Below are positions 26,306-35,972 of a stretch of 64,000 bases of DNA, one piece after another. Where the stretch lies: the NCBI GenBank assembly GCA_038532735.1, contig JBCBAC010000006.1, positions 73,483-137,482 on the forward strand, in the 5' to 3' direction. The notes below the pieces were generated by a model. That model saw only the letters and a list, made by a program, of their open reading frames with translations. It searched no databases and was not told the DNA's origin. Each line of letters starts with the position of its first letter. Position 1 is the first letter of the stretch. The DNA comes from JAHTBL01 sp038532735. Its GTDB lineage: Bacteria > Pseudomonadota > Alphaproteobacteria > Rhodobacterales > Rhodobacteraceae. The position numbers and the translations under genes are program-made.

Positions 26306-27190
26306 ATGGAGCCAAGCGCACACCGCCCGGCGGCGGGCATTTTCTGGCAGATCATGACGGGGCTGAACTTTGTAGCCGTCACCGCCATCGTCAAACATGT
26401 GGGCAGCGATGTGCCTGCCGCGCAGGCCGCGTTCCTGCGCTATTTGCTGGGGCTGGTCTTTGTGATCCCGATGATCCGCCCGATCCTGCAAGCCCATCTG
26501 ACGCGCCGACAGATGACGCTTTTCGGGGTGCGGGGCGTCCTGCACACCGGCGCTGTGATCTTATGGTTTTATGCGATGACCCAGATCACCATCGCCGAGG
26601 TGACGGCGATGAATTACCTGTCGCCGATCTACGTGACCATCGGCGCGGCGCTCCTGCTAGGCGAAAAGATCGCGATCCGCCGGATCATTGCGATTATCGC
26701 TGCGCTGGTCGGAGCGCTCATCATCTTGCGCCCCGGCTTTCGGGAACTGTCCCCCGGCCATATCGCGATGCTGGGCACGGCGCTTGGGTTTGCAGGGGGC
26801 TATCTGATTATGAAAGTGATGAGCACAGAGGTGAACGCCGCCGTTGTCGTGGGCATGCTGTCGCTTTTTGTGACGCTGGGCCTTGCGCCTTTTGCGTGGG
26901 CCGTCTGGGTGCCCGTGACGGTGGAGCAGCTCTTTTGGCTCTTCCTCGTCGCGGTCTTTGCCACGGCAGGTCATTACACCATGACATTGGCTTTTGCCGC
27001 CGCCCCGTTGGCGGTGACGCAGCCCGTCACCTTCCTGCAACTGATCTGGTCTGTGATCCTAGGCGCCGCGTTCTTTAACGAGGCAATTGACGGCTGGGTC
27101 GTGCTGGGTGGCGCGCTGATCATGGCCGCCGTCAGCTTTATCGCCTGGCGCGAACACGTCGCGAAAAAGCAAGCCTTAGCAGAAGGTTAG
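26306..27190 (+). CDS. EamA/DMT family transporter
   Basis: 294 residues with ten predicted helices in two EamA repeats. Typical segments include RYLLGLVFVIPM, AVILWFYAMTQITIAEVTAMNYLSPIY and TLAFAAAPLAVTQPVTFLQLIWSVILGA. Substrate unknown; relatives export amino acids, nucleosides or sugars-phosphate. The ATG at 26306 (AGGTCG upstream) is preferred to a longer frame that overlaps argO. Its stop overlaps the convergent yebC stop by four bases (TTAG). Confidence 0.85.
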   Translation: MEPSAHRPAAGIFWQIMTGLNFVAVTAIVKHVGSDVPAAQAAFLRYLLGLVFVIPMIRPILQAHLTRRQMTLFGVRGVLHTGAVILWFYAMTQITIAEVTAMNYLSPIYVTIGAALLLGEKIAIRRIIAIIAALVGALIILRPGFRELSPGHIAMLGTALGFAGGYLIMKVMSTEVNAAVVVGMLSLFVTLGLAPFAWAVWVPVTVEQLFWLFLVAVFATAGHYTMTLAFAAAPLAVTQPVTFLQLIWSVILGAAFFNEAIDGWVVLGGALIMAAVSFIAWREHVAKKQALAEG

Positions 27191-27927
27191 AGCTGCTCCA
27201 ACACCTCGTCTGAGGCTTCGAAATTCGCTGTCACGCGCTGGATATCATCGTCATCCTCCAGCGCATCAATCAGCTTCATCAGCTTTTGCATACCGTCCAG
27301 ATCAAGCTCGGTCGTGGTGGTCGGCTTCCAAATCAGCTTGGTCGATTCAGATTCACCCAATTCGGCTTCCAACGCGCTGGAAACGGCGCCCAGATCGGTA
27401 TCAGCGCAATAGATCGTGTGCCCCTCGTCGGAACTTTCGACATCCTCGGCCCCCGCTTCAATCGCGGCCATCATGACGGTGTCGGCATCGCCGGCCTCGG
27501 ACGTGTAGGTCACCTCTCCCTTACGCTCGAACATGAAAGAGACAGAGCCCGTCTCCCCCAGATTGCCGCCGTTTTTGGTGAAGGTGGAGCGGACGGTGGA
27601 CGCGGTGCGGTTCTTGTTGTCGGTCATCGCCTCGACAATGACGGCCACACCGTTCGGGCCGTAGCCCTCATAGCGGATTTCGTCGTAATTCTCGGCATCC
27701 CCACCTTGGGATTTCTTGATCGCACGGTCGATCACGTCCTTGGGCACCGATTGAGACTTGGCTTCTTTGACGGCCAGACGCAGGCGCGGATTGTTGTCGG
27801 GATCAGGGTCGCCCATCTTGGCGGCCACGGTGATCTCCTTGGCCAGTTTCGAGAACAGCTTGGAGCGCAGCTTGTCCTGCCGCCCCTTGCGGTGCTGGAT
27901 ATTTGCCCATTTTGAATGGCCTGCCAT
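27187..27927 (-). CDS. yebC: YebC/PmpR family protein
   Basis: 246 residues, the usual family length. It begins MAGHSKWANIQHRKGRQDKLRSKLFSKLAKEI and has the invariant segments NPRLRLAVKEAKSQSVPKDVIDRAIKK and YEGYGPNGVAVIVEAMTDNKNRT. YebC proteins act as DNA-binding regulators or, as shown more recently for some members, relieve ribosome stalling at proline stretches; the latter would sit well with efp elsewhere in the window. GAGGGAG precedes the ATG at 27927. Confidence 0.95.
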   Translation of the reverse strand: MAGHSKWANIQHRKGRQDKLRSKLFSKLAKEITVAAKMGDPDPDNNPRLRLAVKEAKSQSVPKDVIDRAIKKSQGGDAENYDEIRYEGYGPNGVAVIVEAMTDNKNRTASTVRSTFTKNGGNLGETGSVSFMFERKGEVTYTSEAGDADTVMMAAIEAGAEDVESSDEGHTIYCADTDLGAVSSALEAELGESESTKLIWKPTTTTELDLDGMQKLMKLIDALEDDDDIQRVTANFEASDEVLEQL

Positions 27928-28078
27928 GGTGCGGCTCCCTCGATATCGCGAACGTGACGGAGCTATAATGGAAAGCGCCGTCGGGGTGCAATCCTCGGCC
28001 CGCAGGAAAAGCCCAGTCAATTGAGCCGTTTACGGCGCGCGGTTCCGCGTTAGGATAGCCAAAAACGAGGCAGCGCGC

Positions 28079-29860
28079 ATGACCAGTGACCAGATTATCC
28101 TGTTTACCCTCTTTGGCGGGGTCTTTGCGATGCTGCTTTGGGGCAAGTTTCGCTATGACATCGTCGCGTTGTCGGCGCTTCTGATCGGCGTGGTGCTGGG
28201 TGTGGTGCCAGAGGACGACGCATTCTCGGGCTTTGGGCATCCGGCGACGCTGGTTGTGGCGCTGGTGCTGGTGGTGTCAGCCGGATTGGTCCGCTCGGGC
28301 GCTGTGTTTCTCATCACGCGCACGCTAGTAGACAGTTCCCGCGGCTTGGGTGCGCATATCGCGCTGATGGGGGGCATCGGCGGCGTGCTGTCGGCCTTTA
28401 TGAACAACGTCGCAGCCCTCGCCTTGCTGATGCCCGTCGATATCCAGACAGCCCGAAAGGCAGGCCGCGCGCCCTCGCTGTCGCTCATGCCGCTCAGCTT
28501 TGCAACAATCCTCGGCGGTATGGTCACGTTGATCGGCACGCCGCCCAATATTATCATCGCCACGATCCGGCAGGACACGCTGGGCGAGCCGTTTCAGATG
28601 TTCGATTTCGCGCCTGTGGGCGGCATTACCGCGATCGCAGGCATGGCCTTTGTGGCCCTGATCGGCTGGCGGTTTATCCCCCAGCGCACCGGAACCCATC
28701 AGGCGGGCGATCCGATGGAGGATTACGCCGAATATATTGCAGAACTGACCATTCCTGAAGGCAGCAAGCTGATCGACCAGCGGGTGCGCGACCTCTATGA
28801 GGTGGCGGAAAAGAATGACGTCGCAATCCTTGGCCTCGTGCGTGACGGCAAACGGCGCTACGGCACGGCGGGCAGTACGCGGCTACAGGCAGGCGATGCG
28901 CTGGTGCTGGAGGCGACGCCAGACGCGCTGGATGAATACCGCGCGGCAGAGAGCCTCGATTTCGCAGATGCCAAGCGCGAGACGTTGCTGCGCGCCGAAG
29001 GTCAGGGCCTGACCGTGATTGAAGTGGTTGTGACCGATCAGTCCCGGCTCAACGGGCGCACCGCGCAATCCATTGGGCTTGCTTGGCGGCAACGCACAGT
29101 GCTGATGGGCATTTCCCGGCAAGGTAAGTCTGTTCGTCAACAGATCCGCAAGACGCCGATCCGCACGGGCGATATCCTGTTGCTGCTGGTTCCGAAGGAC
29201 AACGCGAATGACGTCACCGAATGGCTGGGCTGCCTGCCCTTGGCCGATCGCGGCTTGGCGGTGACGGAAGACAAAAAGGTCTGGTGGGCCATTGGCATGT
29301 TCGGCGCCGCAGTGATCGCGGCCTCTCTGGGCCTCGTCTATTTGCCGATTGCCTTGGGCATCGTGGTGGTCGCCTTTGTGTTGTCAAAGATCGTGCCTTT
29401 GTCAGAGCTTTACACCCATATCGAATGGCCCGTCGTGGTCCTTCTGGGCTCCATGATCCCACTGGGCGCGGCGCTAGAAACATCAGGCGGCACCGAGTTG
29501 ATCGCCGGCGCATTGGTAGGCCTGACAGAGGGGCTGCCCGCGTGGATGATCCTGACGGTGCTGATGGTCGTGACGATGACGCTGTCAGATGTGCTCAACA
29601 ACACCGCGACGACCATTGTCGCGGCCCCCGTGGGTATCCAGATGGCCACATCGCTTGGCGTCAATCCGGATCCGTTCCTGATGGCCGTGGCCGTCGCGGC
29701 AAGCTGTGCGTTCCTGACCCCGATTGGCCATAAGAACAACACCTTGATCCTGGGTCCCGGCGGCTATGGGTTTGGCGATTACTGGCGCATGGGATTGCCG
29801 TTGGAAATTCTCGTGGTCTGCGTCTCGATCCCGGCCATTCTGGTCTTCTGGCCGCTCTGA
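28079..29860 (+). CDS. SLC13/DASS-type transporter with RCK_C domains
   Basis: 593 residues. Two hydrophobic transport halves (about 1-205 and 400-593) flank a soluble insert (about 215-385) with two TrkA-C/RCK_C modules (LTIPEGSKLIDQRVRDL; LVLEATPDAL; TVIEVVVTDQSRLNGRTAQSIGL). The duplicated anion motifs are FMNNVAALALLMPV and LNNTATTIVAAPV. Such proteins carry sulfate, C4-dicarboxylates or other anions with Na+; the substrate here is unknown. GAGG lies upstream of the ATG. It is monocistronic between yebC and the unknown gene pair. Confidence 0.88.
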   Translation: MTSDQIILFTLFGGVFAMLLWGKFRYDIVALSALLIGVVLGVVPEDDAFSGFGHPATLVVALVLVVSAGLVRSGAVFLITRTLVDSSRGLGAHIALMGGIGGVLSAFMNNVAALALLMPVDIQTARKAGRAPSLSLMPLSFATILGGMVTLIGTPPNIIIATIRQDTLGEPFQMFDFAPVGGITAIAGMAFVALIGWRFIPQRTGTHQAGDPMEDYAEYIAELTIPEGSKLIDQRVRDLYEVAEKNDVAILGLVRDGKRRYGTAGSTRLQAGDALVLEATPDALDEYRAAESLDFADAKRETLLRAEGQGLTVIEVVVTDQSRLNGRTAQSIGLAWRQRTVLMGISRQGKSVRQQIRKTPIRTGDILLLLVPKDNANDVTEWLGCLPLADRGLAVTEDKKVWWAIGMFGAAVIAASLGLVYLPIALGIVVVAFVLSKIVPLSELYTHIEWPVVVLLGSMIPLGAALETSGGTELIAGALVGLTEGLPAWMILTVLMVVTMTLSDVLNNTATTIVAAPVGIQMATSLGVNPDPFLMAVAVAASCAFLTPIGHKNNTLILGPGGYGFGDYWRMGLPLEILVVCVSIPAILVFWPL

Positions 29861-29936
29861 GCCCTCTCGTTTGACGGGTTTTTCACGAGCGCTGAAAACT
29901 TAAAGCGTGTGCCGGGCGAGGTGCTAGTCTTGACCC

Positions 29937-30077
29937 ATGACAGACGATCCTGTGCCACACGAACCGCGCAATCACATCATTGGTGAGGGGGATCCGAGCG
30001 TTACCATCACGGCCTTTGGACACCGCGCCTTCAACATTGTTTTCAAGAGAGAAGGACCCCTGCAATGGGCGTTTTGA
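29937..30077 (+). CDS. Possible 46-residue peptide overlapping the next gene
   Basis: An ATG at 29937 opens a 46-codon frame (MTDDPVPHEPRNHIIGEGDP, then SVTITAFGHRAFNIVFKREG, then PLQWAF) that stops 13 bases inside the following gene in another frame. The ribosome binding site of that gene lies within this frame, so translation would be coupled. Codon use is compatible with coding but the ORF is short and has no strong ribosome binding site. It may be a leader peptide, a small protein or chance. Confidence 0.35.
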   Translation: MTDDPVPHEPRNHIIGEGDPSVTITAFGHRAFNIVFKREGPLQWAF

Positions 30078-31069
30078 ACCGCGTTGTGACACGCCTCAAC
30101 GCTGCGCCCGCAATGGCCCCCATGCTGGTGCGCAATCTGCGCGATCCCGGCGGCAAAATCGCGGATCAGCCGCTCCCACCCGACGCGGTGTATGTCGAAG
30201 TGGTCCTCGAGTCGCTAAGGCTCAAGAAAGCCCAAGAATTCAATACGCGGTGTCACGGGATGATCTACGGTGCTCTTTCGATGAGCCACGACGGGGCGCC
30301 CGCTTCTGAACTCGCGGCAATCGCGACGCCGGACCAGCTGGCCGATCTGAATCCACGAAATCTGGAGCGCGTCATCACGCTGGAGCGTCAAGTGCTGGGC
30401 CCAGTGCCTTGGCATGGCGGCCCACTGAGGCTGGAGCTGGGGCTTTTTGCAGTGAAATCCGGACCTCTGCTGAGCCCGGCGTTGGACTACGTCACGGGCG
30501 TCTCTCGTCAGGCGGGGCGCAGCTTTCTGGGCGGCGCGACGCCGTTCCTGCCGCTGATCACCGAAGGGCTTGATCTCATCACCGGGCAAACCGCCGATGT
30601 GGCGATTGAGATCGCGCTGGACACGGAATTGACGCTCAGCCGCAGCGAGGTGATGGCGCTGGTGGCGACTGAAAGGGAAAGGATCGCGCCCGCTGATCTG
30701 CGCCTTGATCCGGCGGATCGCAAACTTTTGTGCAAAGGCAAACCGGTGGAGGACGCCTATTGCGTCCTCTCGATCAGGCGCGCGGATCAGAAGGCCGACT
30801 TCGGTGACATTCCCGAGCTGGCAGCGGCATACAAACAGGTGCGCGATGCGCTCAAGACCCGGCGGCGGACAGCGGCTGAGGAAGCCAAACAGGCGCTTTT
30901 TGTCGCGATTGCCCTGTCCCAGGACCTGATCGCGCGAGACAAGGTGCGGCTGACCACCCTGATCGAAGAGACATACGAACGAACGGTCGCGGGTGGGTGT
31001 CTTTCAACGGAAAACACCCCTGCCCTGCCCGAGCATCTGGGCGCGCTGCCGCTTTACGGAGATCAGTAA
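30065..31069 (+). CDS. Protein of unknown function, 334 residues
   Basis: I do not recognise this protein. It is soluble in appearance, without signal peptide or clear transmembrane helix. The N-terminal half mixes strands and helices (DAVYVEVVLESLRLKKAQEFN; HGMIYGALSMSHDGAPAS), a Gly/Pro-rich central part contains FLGGATPFLPLITEGLDLITGQTADVAIEIALD, and the C-terminus is a helical, Lys/Arg-rich stretch (QVRDALKTRRRTAAEEAKQ) ending in a Thr/Pro tail. Cysteines are scattered. AAGGA precedes the ATG at 30065. It is paired with a 46-codon ORF upstream and overlaps the convergent aldo/keto reductase stop by seven bases. Confidence 0.7.
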   Translation: MGVLNRVVTRLNAAPAMAPMLVRNLRDPGGKIADQPLPPDAVYVEVVLESLRLKKAQEFNTRCHGMIYGALSMSHDGAPASELAAIATPDQLADLNPRNLERVITLERQVLGPVPWHGGPLRLELGLFAVKSGPLLSPALDYVTGVSRQAGRSFLGGATPFLPLITEGLDLITGQTADVAIEIALDTELTLSRSEVMALVATERERIAPADLRLDPADRKLLCKGKPVEDAYCVLSIRRADQKADFGDIPELAAAYKQVRDALKTRRRTAAEEAKQALFVAIALSQDLIARDKVRLTTLIEETYERTVAGGCLSTENTPALPEHLGALPLYGDQ

Positions 31070-32106
31070 GGCATTGGGTGGCTGCGATGGGCCGTGTCGA
31101 TGGCGTCGAGCACATCATCGCTGATCGTCACCTCAACCGAGCCCAGCGCGCGGTCAAGCTGCTCCATCGTCGTCGCGCCAAAGATCGCGGAGGTCATGAA
31201 AGGCCGCGTCCGGCACCACGCAAGTGACATCTGCACGGGGTCCAGCCCGTGGACCTCTGCAATATCCAGATAGGCTTGCACAGCGGCAAAGGCGCGGTCG
31301 GTCTTACGCCCCCCCAGATCGCCGTTGATGGACATCCGGCTGCCCTCGGGCACCGCACCATTCTGATATTTGCCCGTCAAAAGCCCCGCCGCGAGGGGGG
31401 AGAACGCCAGAAGACCAACATCCTCGTTGAGGCTCATCTCGGCGAGATCAGTGTCATACATCCGGCAGAGCAGTGAATATTCGTTCTGGATCGACGCCAC
31501 ACGCGGCCCGTGCCCTTCGTCAGATTTGTGCAGCCACAGGGTCGTGCCCCACGCACTTTCATTCGAGAGGCCAAAGGCACGAATTTTTCCAGCATCTACA
31601 AGGTCTTGCAGCGCACCGAGCGCGTCTTCCATATGCGCCATTGTGGCGGCCTTGTCTTGCGCGCTGGGGTCAAACATCCAGTTCTGACGGAACATGTAAC
31701 TGCCCCGGTTGGGCCAGTGAAACTGGTAAAGGTCGATGTAATCAGTCTTAAGGCGGCGCAAGTTGCCCTCGACCGTCTCGGCAATCGTGGCGGAGGAGAT
31801 CGGCGCACCGTCCCGCACATGAGGAAAGCCCGCGCCGGAATGCTTGGTGGCAAGGATCATGCGGTCGCGCTGCCCGCCTTTGGCAAACCAGTCCCCGATA
31901 ATCTCTTCCGAACGGCCGACGGTTTCGGCGCGGATCGGATTCACCGGATACATCTCGGCGGTATCGACGAAATTGATGCCCGCGTCCAAAGCGCGATCAA
32001 TCTGCGCATGGCCTTCAGCGGCAGTGTTCTGGCTGCCCCAGGTCATAGAGCCGAGGCAAAGCTCGCTCACCATCATGCCGGTGCGGCCCAGCGGGTTCAT
32101 TTTCAT
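31063..32106 (-). CDS. Aldo/keto reductase, Tas-like
   Basis: 347 residues of the AKR superfamily. It starts MKMNPLGRTGMMVSELCLGSMTWGSQN, and the tetrad is visible: Asp and Tyr in NFVDTAEMYPV, Lys in MILATKHSG and His in LYQFHWPNRG. The long loop between strands and the C-terminal MTSAIFGATTMEQLDRAL fit the E. coli Tas/YghZ-like NADP(H)-dependent group. Substrate unknown. The ATG at 32106 has AGGACC upstream; a longer frame to 32223 is not supported. Confidence 0.9.
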   Translation of the reverse strand: MKMNPLGRTGMMVSELCLGSMTWGSQNTAAEGHAQIDRALDAGINFVDTAEMYPVNPIRAETVGRSEEIIGDWFAKGGQRDRMILATKHSGAGFPHVRDGAPISSATIAETVEGNLRRLKTDYIDLYQFHWPNRGSYMFRQNWMFDPSAQDKAATMAHMEDALGALQDLVDAGKIRAFGLSNESAWGTTLWLHKSDEGHGPRVASIQNEYSLLCRMYDTDLAEMSLNEDVGLLAFSPLAAGLLTGKYQNGAVPEGSRMSINGDLGGRKTDRAFAAVQAYLDIAEVHGLDPVQMSLAWCRTRPFMTSAIFGATTMEQLDRALGSVEVTISDDVLDAIDTAHRSHPMPY

Positions 32107-32267
32107 TGTCGGGAGGTCCTTTGGAAGCGTGCTTGCAGCTATTCTAAAGTGCGAGGGTCCCCGCGGCAAACGCTTCAAGTCGGCGCACCCACGATCATGT
32201 GAGCAACCTTGATGCCAGCGCACACATGTTTGCGGCTATCCCGGGCAAAATGCTTTAGGGTGCCCCA

Positions 32268-32852
32268 ATGATCCGACATGTTCCTATGCTGATGCCACGC
32301 CTTCTCTGGCTCGTTTTCGCCCTTGCGCTCACCACGCCTGCCAATGCTGGGCCTGAACCATACCGCCTGGACCGCGAGCGCAGTGAGGTGCGTTTCAGCT
32401 TTACCCTGCAAGGCGCGACAGTCACCGGGCTGATGCCCGTGAAGACGGCCGAGATGTCGATTGACCTCGACAACGTTCAAGCAAGCGCTGTCGACGTCAC
32501 GCTGGATGCCCGGAACGCGCGGGCGGGCGTCTTCTTCGTCACGCAGACCATGACAGGGCCGCAGGTTCTGGCCACCGACACCTTCCCCGAGATCCGGTTC
32601 CGCTCCACTGGCTTTGCAGGCGATTTGAGCGGTGCTACAGTGACGGGCGATCTGACCATCCGCGACGTGACCCGGCCTGTCACGCTGCAAGCGGACCTTT
32701 TCCGGCAGCGCGGCACCGAGCTGGGCGACCGCAGCCAATTGTCCGTTCTGCTCACCGGCACAATAAGCCGGTCGGCCTTTGGCGCCAGCGGCTTTCCGGG
32801 CTTTGTGGATGATCCGATCACCTTGCGCATCCTCGCGCGGATCGAAAAATGA
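32268..32852 (+). CDS. Periplasmic YceI family protein
   Basis: 194 residues. A signal peptide (about 1-27, ending TTPANA) is followed by the YceI lipocalin-like domain (YRLDRERSEVRFSFTLQGA; DTFPEIRFRSTGF; VTGDLTIRDVTRPVTLQADL). Family members bind polyprenoid lipids in the periplasm. ATG 32268 is used; ATG 32286 would give a shorter signal peptide. It is followed 78 bases later by an MFS gene in the same direction. Confidence 0.88.
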   Translation: MIRHVPMLMPRLLWLVFALALTTPANAGPEPYRLDRERSEVRFSFTLQGATVTGLMPVKTAEMSIDLDNVQASAVDVTLDARNARAGVFFVTQTMTGPQVLATDTFPEIRFRSTGFAGDLSGATVTGDLTIRDVTRPVTLQADLFRQRGTELGDRSQLSVLLTGTISRSAFGASGFPGFVDDPITLRILARIEK

Positions 32853-32930
32853 GCTGACCCTCAAAAACGACGCCACTTTGTCGAATACCCACTCCCATCA
32901 CAGAACCGAATAGGGCAGATGTAACGCGTT

Positions 32931-34157
32931 ATGCGTCTTGCGATCTCCTTTGCGGCCCTCTTTCTGTCTGTTGCGTTGCTGCAGCTCAGCTCAGGCGGCG
33001 TCGGGCCGCTGGACGCGCTGTCAGGCCTTGCGTTCAACTTCACCACGTCACAGGTGGGCCTTCTGGGCTCCGCGCATTTCGTGGGCTTTTTCATCGGGTG
33101 CTGGTGGGCCCCGCGGCTGCTGGGCTCTGTCGGCCATAGCCGAGCCTTCGCGGCCTTCACCGCACTCGGGGCCATCGGAATGCTGGGCCATACGCTCAGC
33201 CAGAACCCTTACGTCTGGGCGCTGCTGCGCGTGGCCTCGGGCATGACGATCGCCGGGTGCTACACGATCATCGAAGGCTGGCTGCAAGCCAAGGTTACGA
33301 ACGAGACGCGGGGCCGCGCCATGGGCATCTACCGCATCGTCGATCTGGGCGCATCCCTCGGGGCGCAACTGATGATCGGCGTGTTGGCCGCCCTGCCAAG
33401 CTATATGGCCTATAACGTGCTGACCTTGCTGTGCTGCGCATCGCTCTTGCCGCTGACCCTGACCAAGGTTCAACAGCCCGAGATCCCCAAAAATCCGCGT
33501 ATGCGCCCAACATTGGCGTGGAGCCGTTCTCCCCTCGCCGCAGCCGCCGTCGTCATCGCGGGCCTTACGGCATCGAGCTTTCGGATGGTCGGGCCAGTTT
33601 ACGGGCAAGAGATCGGGCTCTCCCCCACAGATATCGGCTATTTTCTGGCCGCCTTCGTCGCAGGGGGCGCTTTGGCGCAATACCCGGCGGGTTGGCTCGC
33701 GGATCGCTTTGATCGGCGCTGGGTGCTCATCTGGTTCTCGGCCGCGGCGTTACTGGGCTGCGCGGCCACAGTGAGTGCTGCTGATATGGGCCGCGTCGCT
33801 GTCATGGCGGCCTCTGGGCTTTTCGGGTTTCTGACCTTTCCGATCTACTCCATCGCCGCCGCTCACGCCCATGACTTCGCCACCTCCGAAGAGCGGGTGG
33901 AACTGTCGGCAGCACTTCTCTTTTTCTTTGCCGTGGGGGCGATTGCGTCGCCACTGATCACCTCCGCCCTGATCGACAGTTATGGACCCCCCGCGCTATT
34001 TGGCTTTATCGCCGTGGGCCACGCGCTTTTGGTGGGCTTTGGTCTGCTCAGGATGCGCGTGCGCGACACGAACCCCGAACGGACGGCCTATGTTTACGCG
34101 CCGCGCACCTCGCCCTTCATCGGTCGGCTGTTGCGCCGGGCCCGCGAAAGGCGTTAA
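32931..34157 (+). CDS. MFS transporter (YcaD-like)
   Basis: 408 residues with twelve predicted helices. TIIEGWLQAKVTNETRGRAMGIYRIVDLGAS and the motif YPAGWLADRFDRRWVLIWF (MFS motif A) fit the YcaD/YfkF group of the major facilitator superfamily. Substrate unknown. A short cytoplasmic tail is Arg-rich (GRLLRRARERR). It has no visible promoter or ribosome binding site of note and ends 43 bases before metG. Confidence 0.85.
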   Translation: MRLAISFAALFLSVALLQLSSGGVGPLDALSGLAFNFTTSQVGLLGSAHFVGFFIGCWWAPRLLGSVGHSRAFAAFTALGAIGMLGHTLSQNPYVWALLRVASGMTIAGCYTIIEGWLQAKVTNETRGRAMGIYRIVDLGASLGAQLMIGVLAALPSYMAYNVLTLLCCASLLPLTLTKVQQPEIPKNPRMRPTLAWSRSPLAAAAVVIAGLTASSFRMVGPVYGQEIGLSPTDIGYFLAAFVAGGALAQYPAGWLADRFDRRWVLIWFSAAALLGCAATVSAADMGRVAVMAASGLFGFLTFPIYSIAAAHAHDFATSEERVELSAALLFFFAVGAIASPLITSALIDSYGPPALFGFIAVGHALLVGFGLLRMRVRDTNPERTAYVYAPRTSPFIGRLLRRARERR

Positions 34158-34200
34158 ACCGCGCGGACGGTAGAACCGCCAAATGACAGGACGCTCGCGC

Positions 34201-35913
34201 ATGGCTCGCCACCTCATCACCTCTGCGATCCCCTATATCAACGGGATCAAGCACTTGGGAAACCTTGTGGGCAGCCAATTGCCCGCCGATCTTTACGCCC
34301 GCTACCAGCGTGGGCGCGGCCATGAAGTGATGTTCCTCTGCGCCACGGATGAGCACGGCACCCCCGCCGAACTCGCCGCTGCCAAGGCTGGCAAACCCGT
34401 CGCTGACTACTGCGCCGAGATGCACAAGGTGCAGGCCGAGATCGCCAAAGGCTTCCGGCTGTCCTTTGACCATTTTGGCCGCTCCTCCAGCCTGCAAAAC
34501 CATGCGCTGACCCAGCATTTCGCAGGTCGCCTGCACGAGGCTGGCTTGATCGAAGAGGTCAGCGAGCGGCAGGTCTATTCCAACGCCGATGGCCGCTTCC
34601 TGCCGGACCGATATATCGAGGGCACCTGCCCCAATTGCGGATACGACAAAGCCCGCGGCGATCAGTGCGAGAACTGCACCAAGCAGCTGGAGCCGACTGA
34701 CCTGATTGAGCCGCGCAGCGCGATCTCCGGCTCCACCGATCTGGAGGTCCGCGAGACCAAGCATCTTTATCTCAAGCAGTCTCAGATGAAGGGCAAGCTG
34801 GATGCGTGGATCAACAGCAAAACCGATTGGCCTGTCCTGACGACCTCCATCGCCAAGAAATGGCTGCATGACGGGGACGGGCTGCAGGACCGCGGCATCA
34901 CCCGCGATCTGGATTGGGGTATTCCGGTCAAGAAAGGCGATGAAGACTGGCCGGGGATGGAGGGCAAGGTCTTCTATGTTTGGTTCGACGCGCCCATCGA
35001 ATACATCGCCTGTGCCGGTGAATGGTCCGAGGCCAATGGCGGTGCCGATTGGGAGCGCTGGTGGCGCACCGACAAAGGGGCCGACGACGTCCGCTACACC
35101 CAGTTCATGGGCAAGGACAACGTGCCCTTCCACACGCTCAGCTTCCCCGCCACGATCATGGGGTCAGGCGAGCCGTGGAAGCTGGTCGATTACATCAAGT
35201 CCTTCAACTATCTGAATTATGATGGCGGGCAGTTCAGCACCTCGCAGGGGCGCGGCGTCTTCATGGATCAGGCGCTTGAAATCCTGCCTGCGGATTATTG
35301 GCGTTGGTGGCTGCTCAGCCATGCGCCCGAAAGCTCCGACAGTGAATTCACGTGGGAAAACTTCCAGGCCTCGGTCAACAAGGACCTCGCCGACGTGCTG
35401 GGCAATTTCGTCAGCCGTGTGACCAAGTTCTGCCGCTCCAAATTCGGCGAAGAGGTCCCAGCAGGCGGCGCCTATACCGACGCGGAAACAACACTGATCG
35501 CTGATCTCACCACCCGCATCCGCGCCTATGAAGGCCACATGGACGCGATGGAGGTGCGCAAATCCGCCAACGAGCTGCGCGCAATCTGGGTCGCGGGCAA
35601 CGAATACCTGCAAGCCGCAGCACCCTGGTCGACCTTCAAAGAAGACCCCGAGCAAGCCGCGATGCAAACCCGGCTCGCGCTCAACCTGATCCGGCTCTAT
35701 GCGGTGCTCTCCAGGCCCTTCATCCCAGACGCATCGGCTACGCTGATGAACGCGATGCAAACGCAGGACGAGGCCTGGCCCGACGATGCGCAGGCCGCGC
35801 TCGAGGTGCTGCAAGCTGGCCACGCCTTCACCGTGCCTGATGTAACCTTCCGCAAGATCACCGATGACGAGCGCGAAGACTGGCAGACGCGCTTCTCAGG
35901 CACGCGCGACTAG
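34201..35913 (+). CDS. metG: Methionyl-tRNA synthetase
   Basis: 570 residues. The class I HIGH motif is HLGN (18-21), and the KMSKS equivalent is FSTS (345-348, in GQFSTSQGRG), typical of the MetG1 form. A zinc knuckle is present: CPNCGYDKARGDQCENC. It lacks a C-terminal tRNA-binding dimerisation domain. The ATG at 34201 follows AGGACG; an ATG six codons upstream is possible. It is likely to be transcribed with the HdeD-like gene downstream, although a stem-loop intervenes. Confidence 0.96.
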   Translation: MARHLITSAIPYINGIKHLGNLVGSQLPADLYARYQRGRGHEVMFLCATDEHGTPAELAAAKAGKPVADYCAEMHKVQAEIAKGFRLSFDHFGRSSSLQNHALTQHFAGRLHEAGLIEEVSERQVYSNADGRFLPDRYIEGTCPNCGYDKARGDQCENCTKQLEPTDLIEPRSAISGSTDLEVRETKHLYLKQSQMKGKLDAWINSKTDWPVLTTSIAKKWLHDGDGLQDRGITRDLDWGIPVKKGDEDWPGMEGKVFYVWFDAPIEYIACAGEWSEANGGADWERWWRTDKGADDVRYTQFMGKDNVPFHTLSFPATIMGSGEPWKLVDYIKSFNYLNYDGGQFSTSQGRGVFMDQALEILPADYWRWWLLSHAPESSDSEFTWENFQASVNKDLADVLGNFVSRVTKFCRSKFGEEVPAGGAYTDAETTLIADLTTRIRAYEGHMDAMEVRKSANELRAIWVAGNEYLQAAAPWSTFKEDPEQAAMQTRLALNLIRLYAVLSRPFIPDASATLMNAMQTQDEAWPDDAQAALEVLQAGHAFTVPDVTFRKITDDEREDWQTRFSGTRD

Positions 35914-35942
35914 GGAACTCAGCGCACCACCCTCGCGTTCTT

Positions 35943-35964
35943 CTTGGAAACCATTTCCAAGGAG
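35943..35964 (+). promoter_or_regulatory. Stem-loop overlapping the HdeD-like ribosome binding site
   Basis: CTTGGAAA-CCA-TTTCCAAG (35943-35961) is a perfect 8-bp hairpin whose 3' arm overlaps the Shine-Dalgarno AAGGAG (35959-35964). The ATG is at 35973. Folding would reduce ribosome access, so this could tune translation. Confidence 0.5.
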
Positions 35965-35972
35965 ACTGCATC

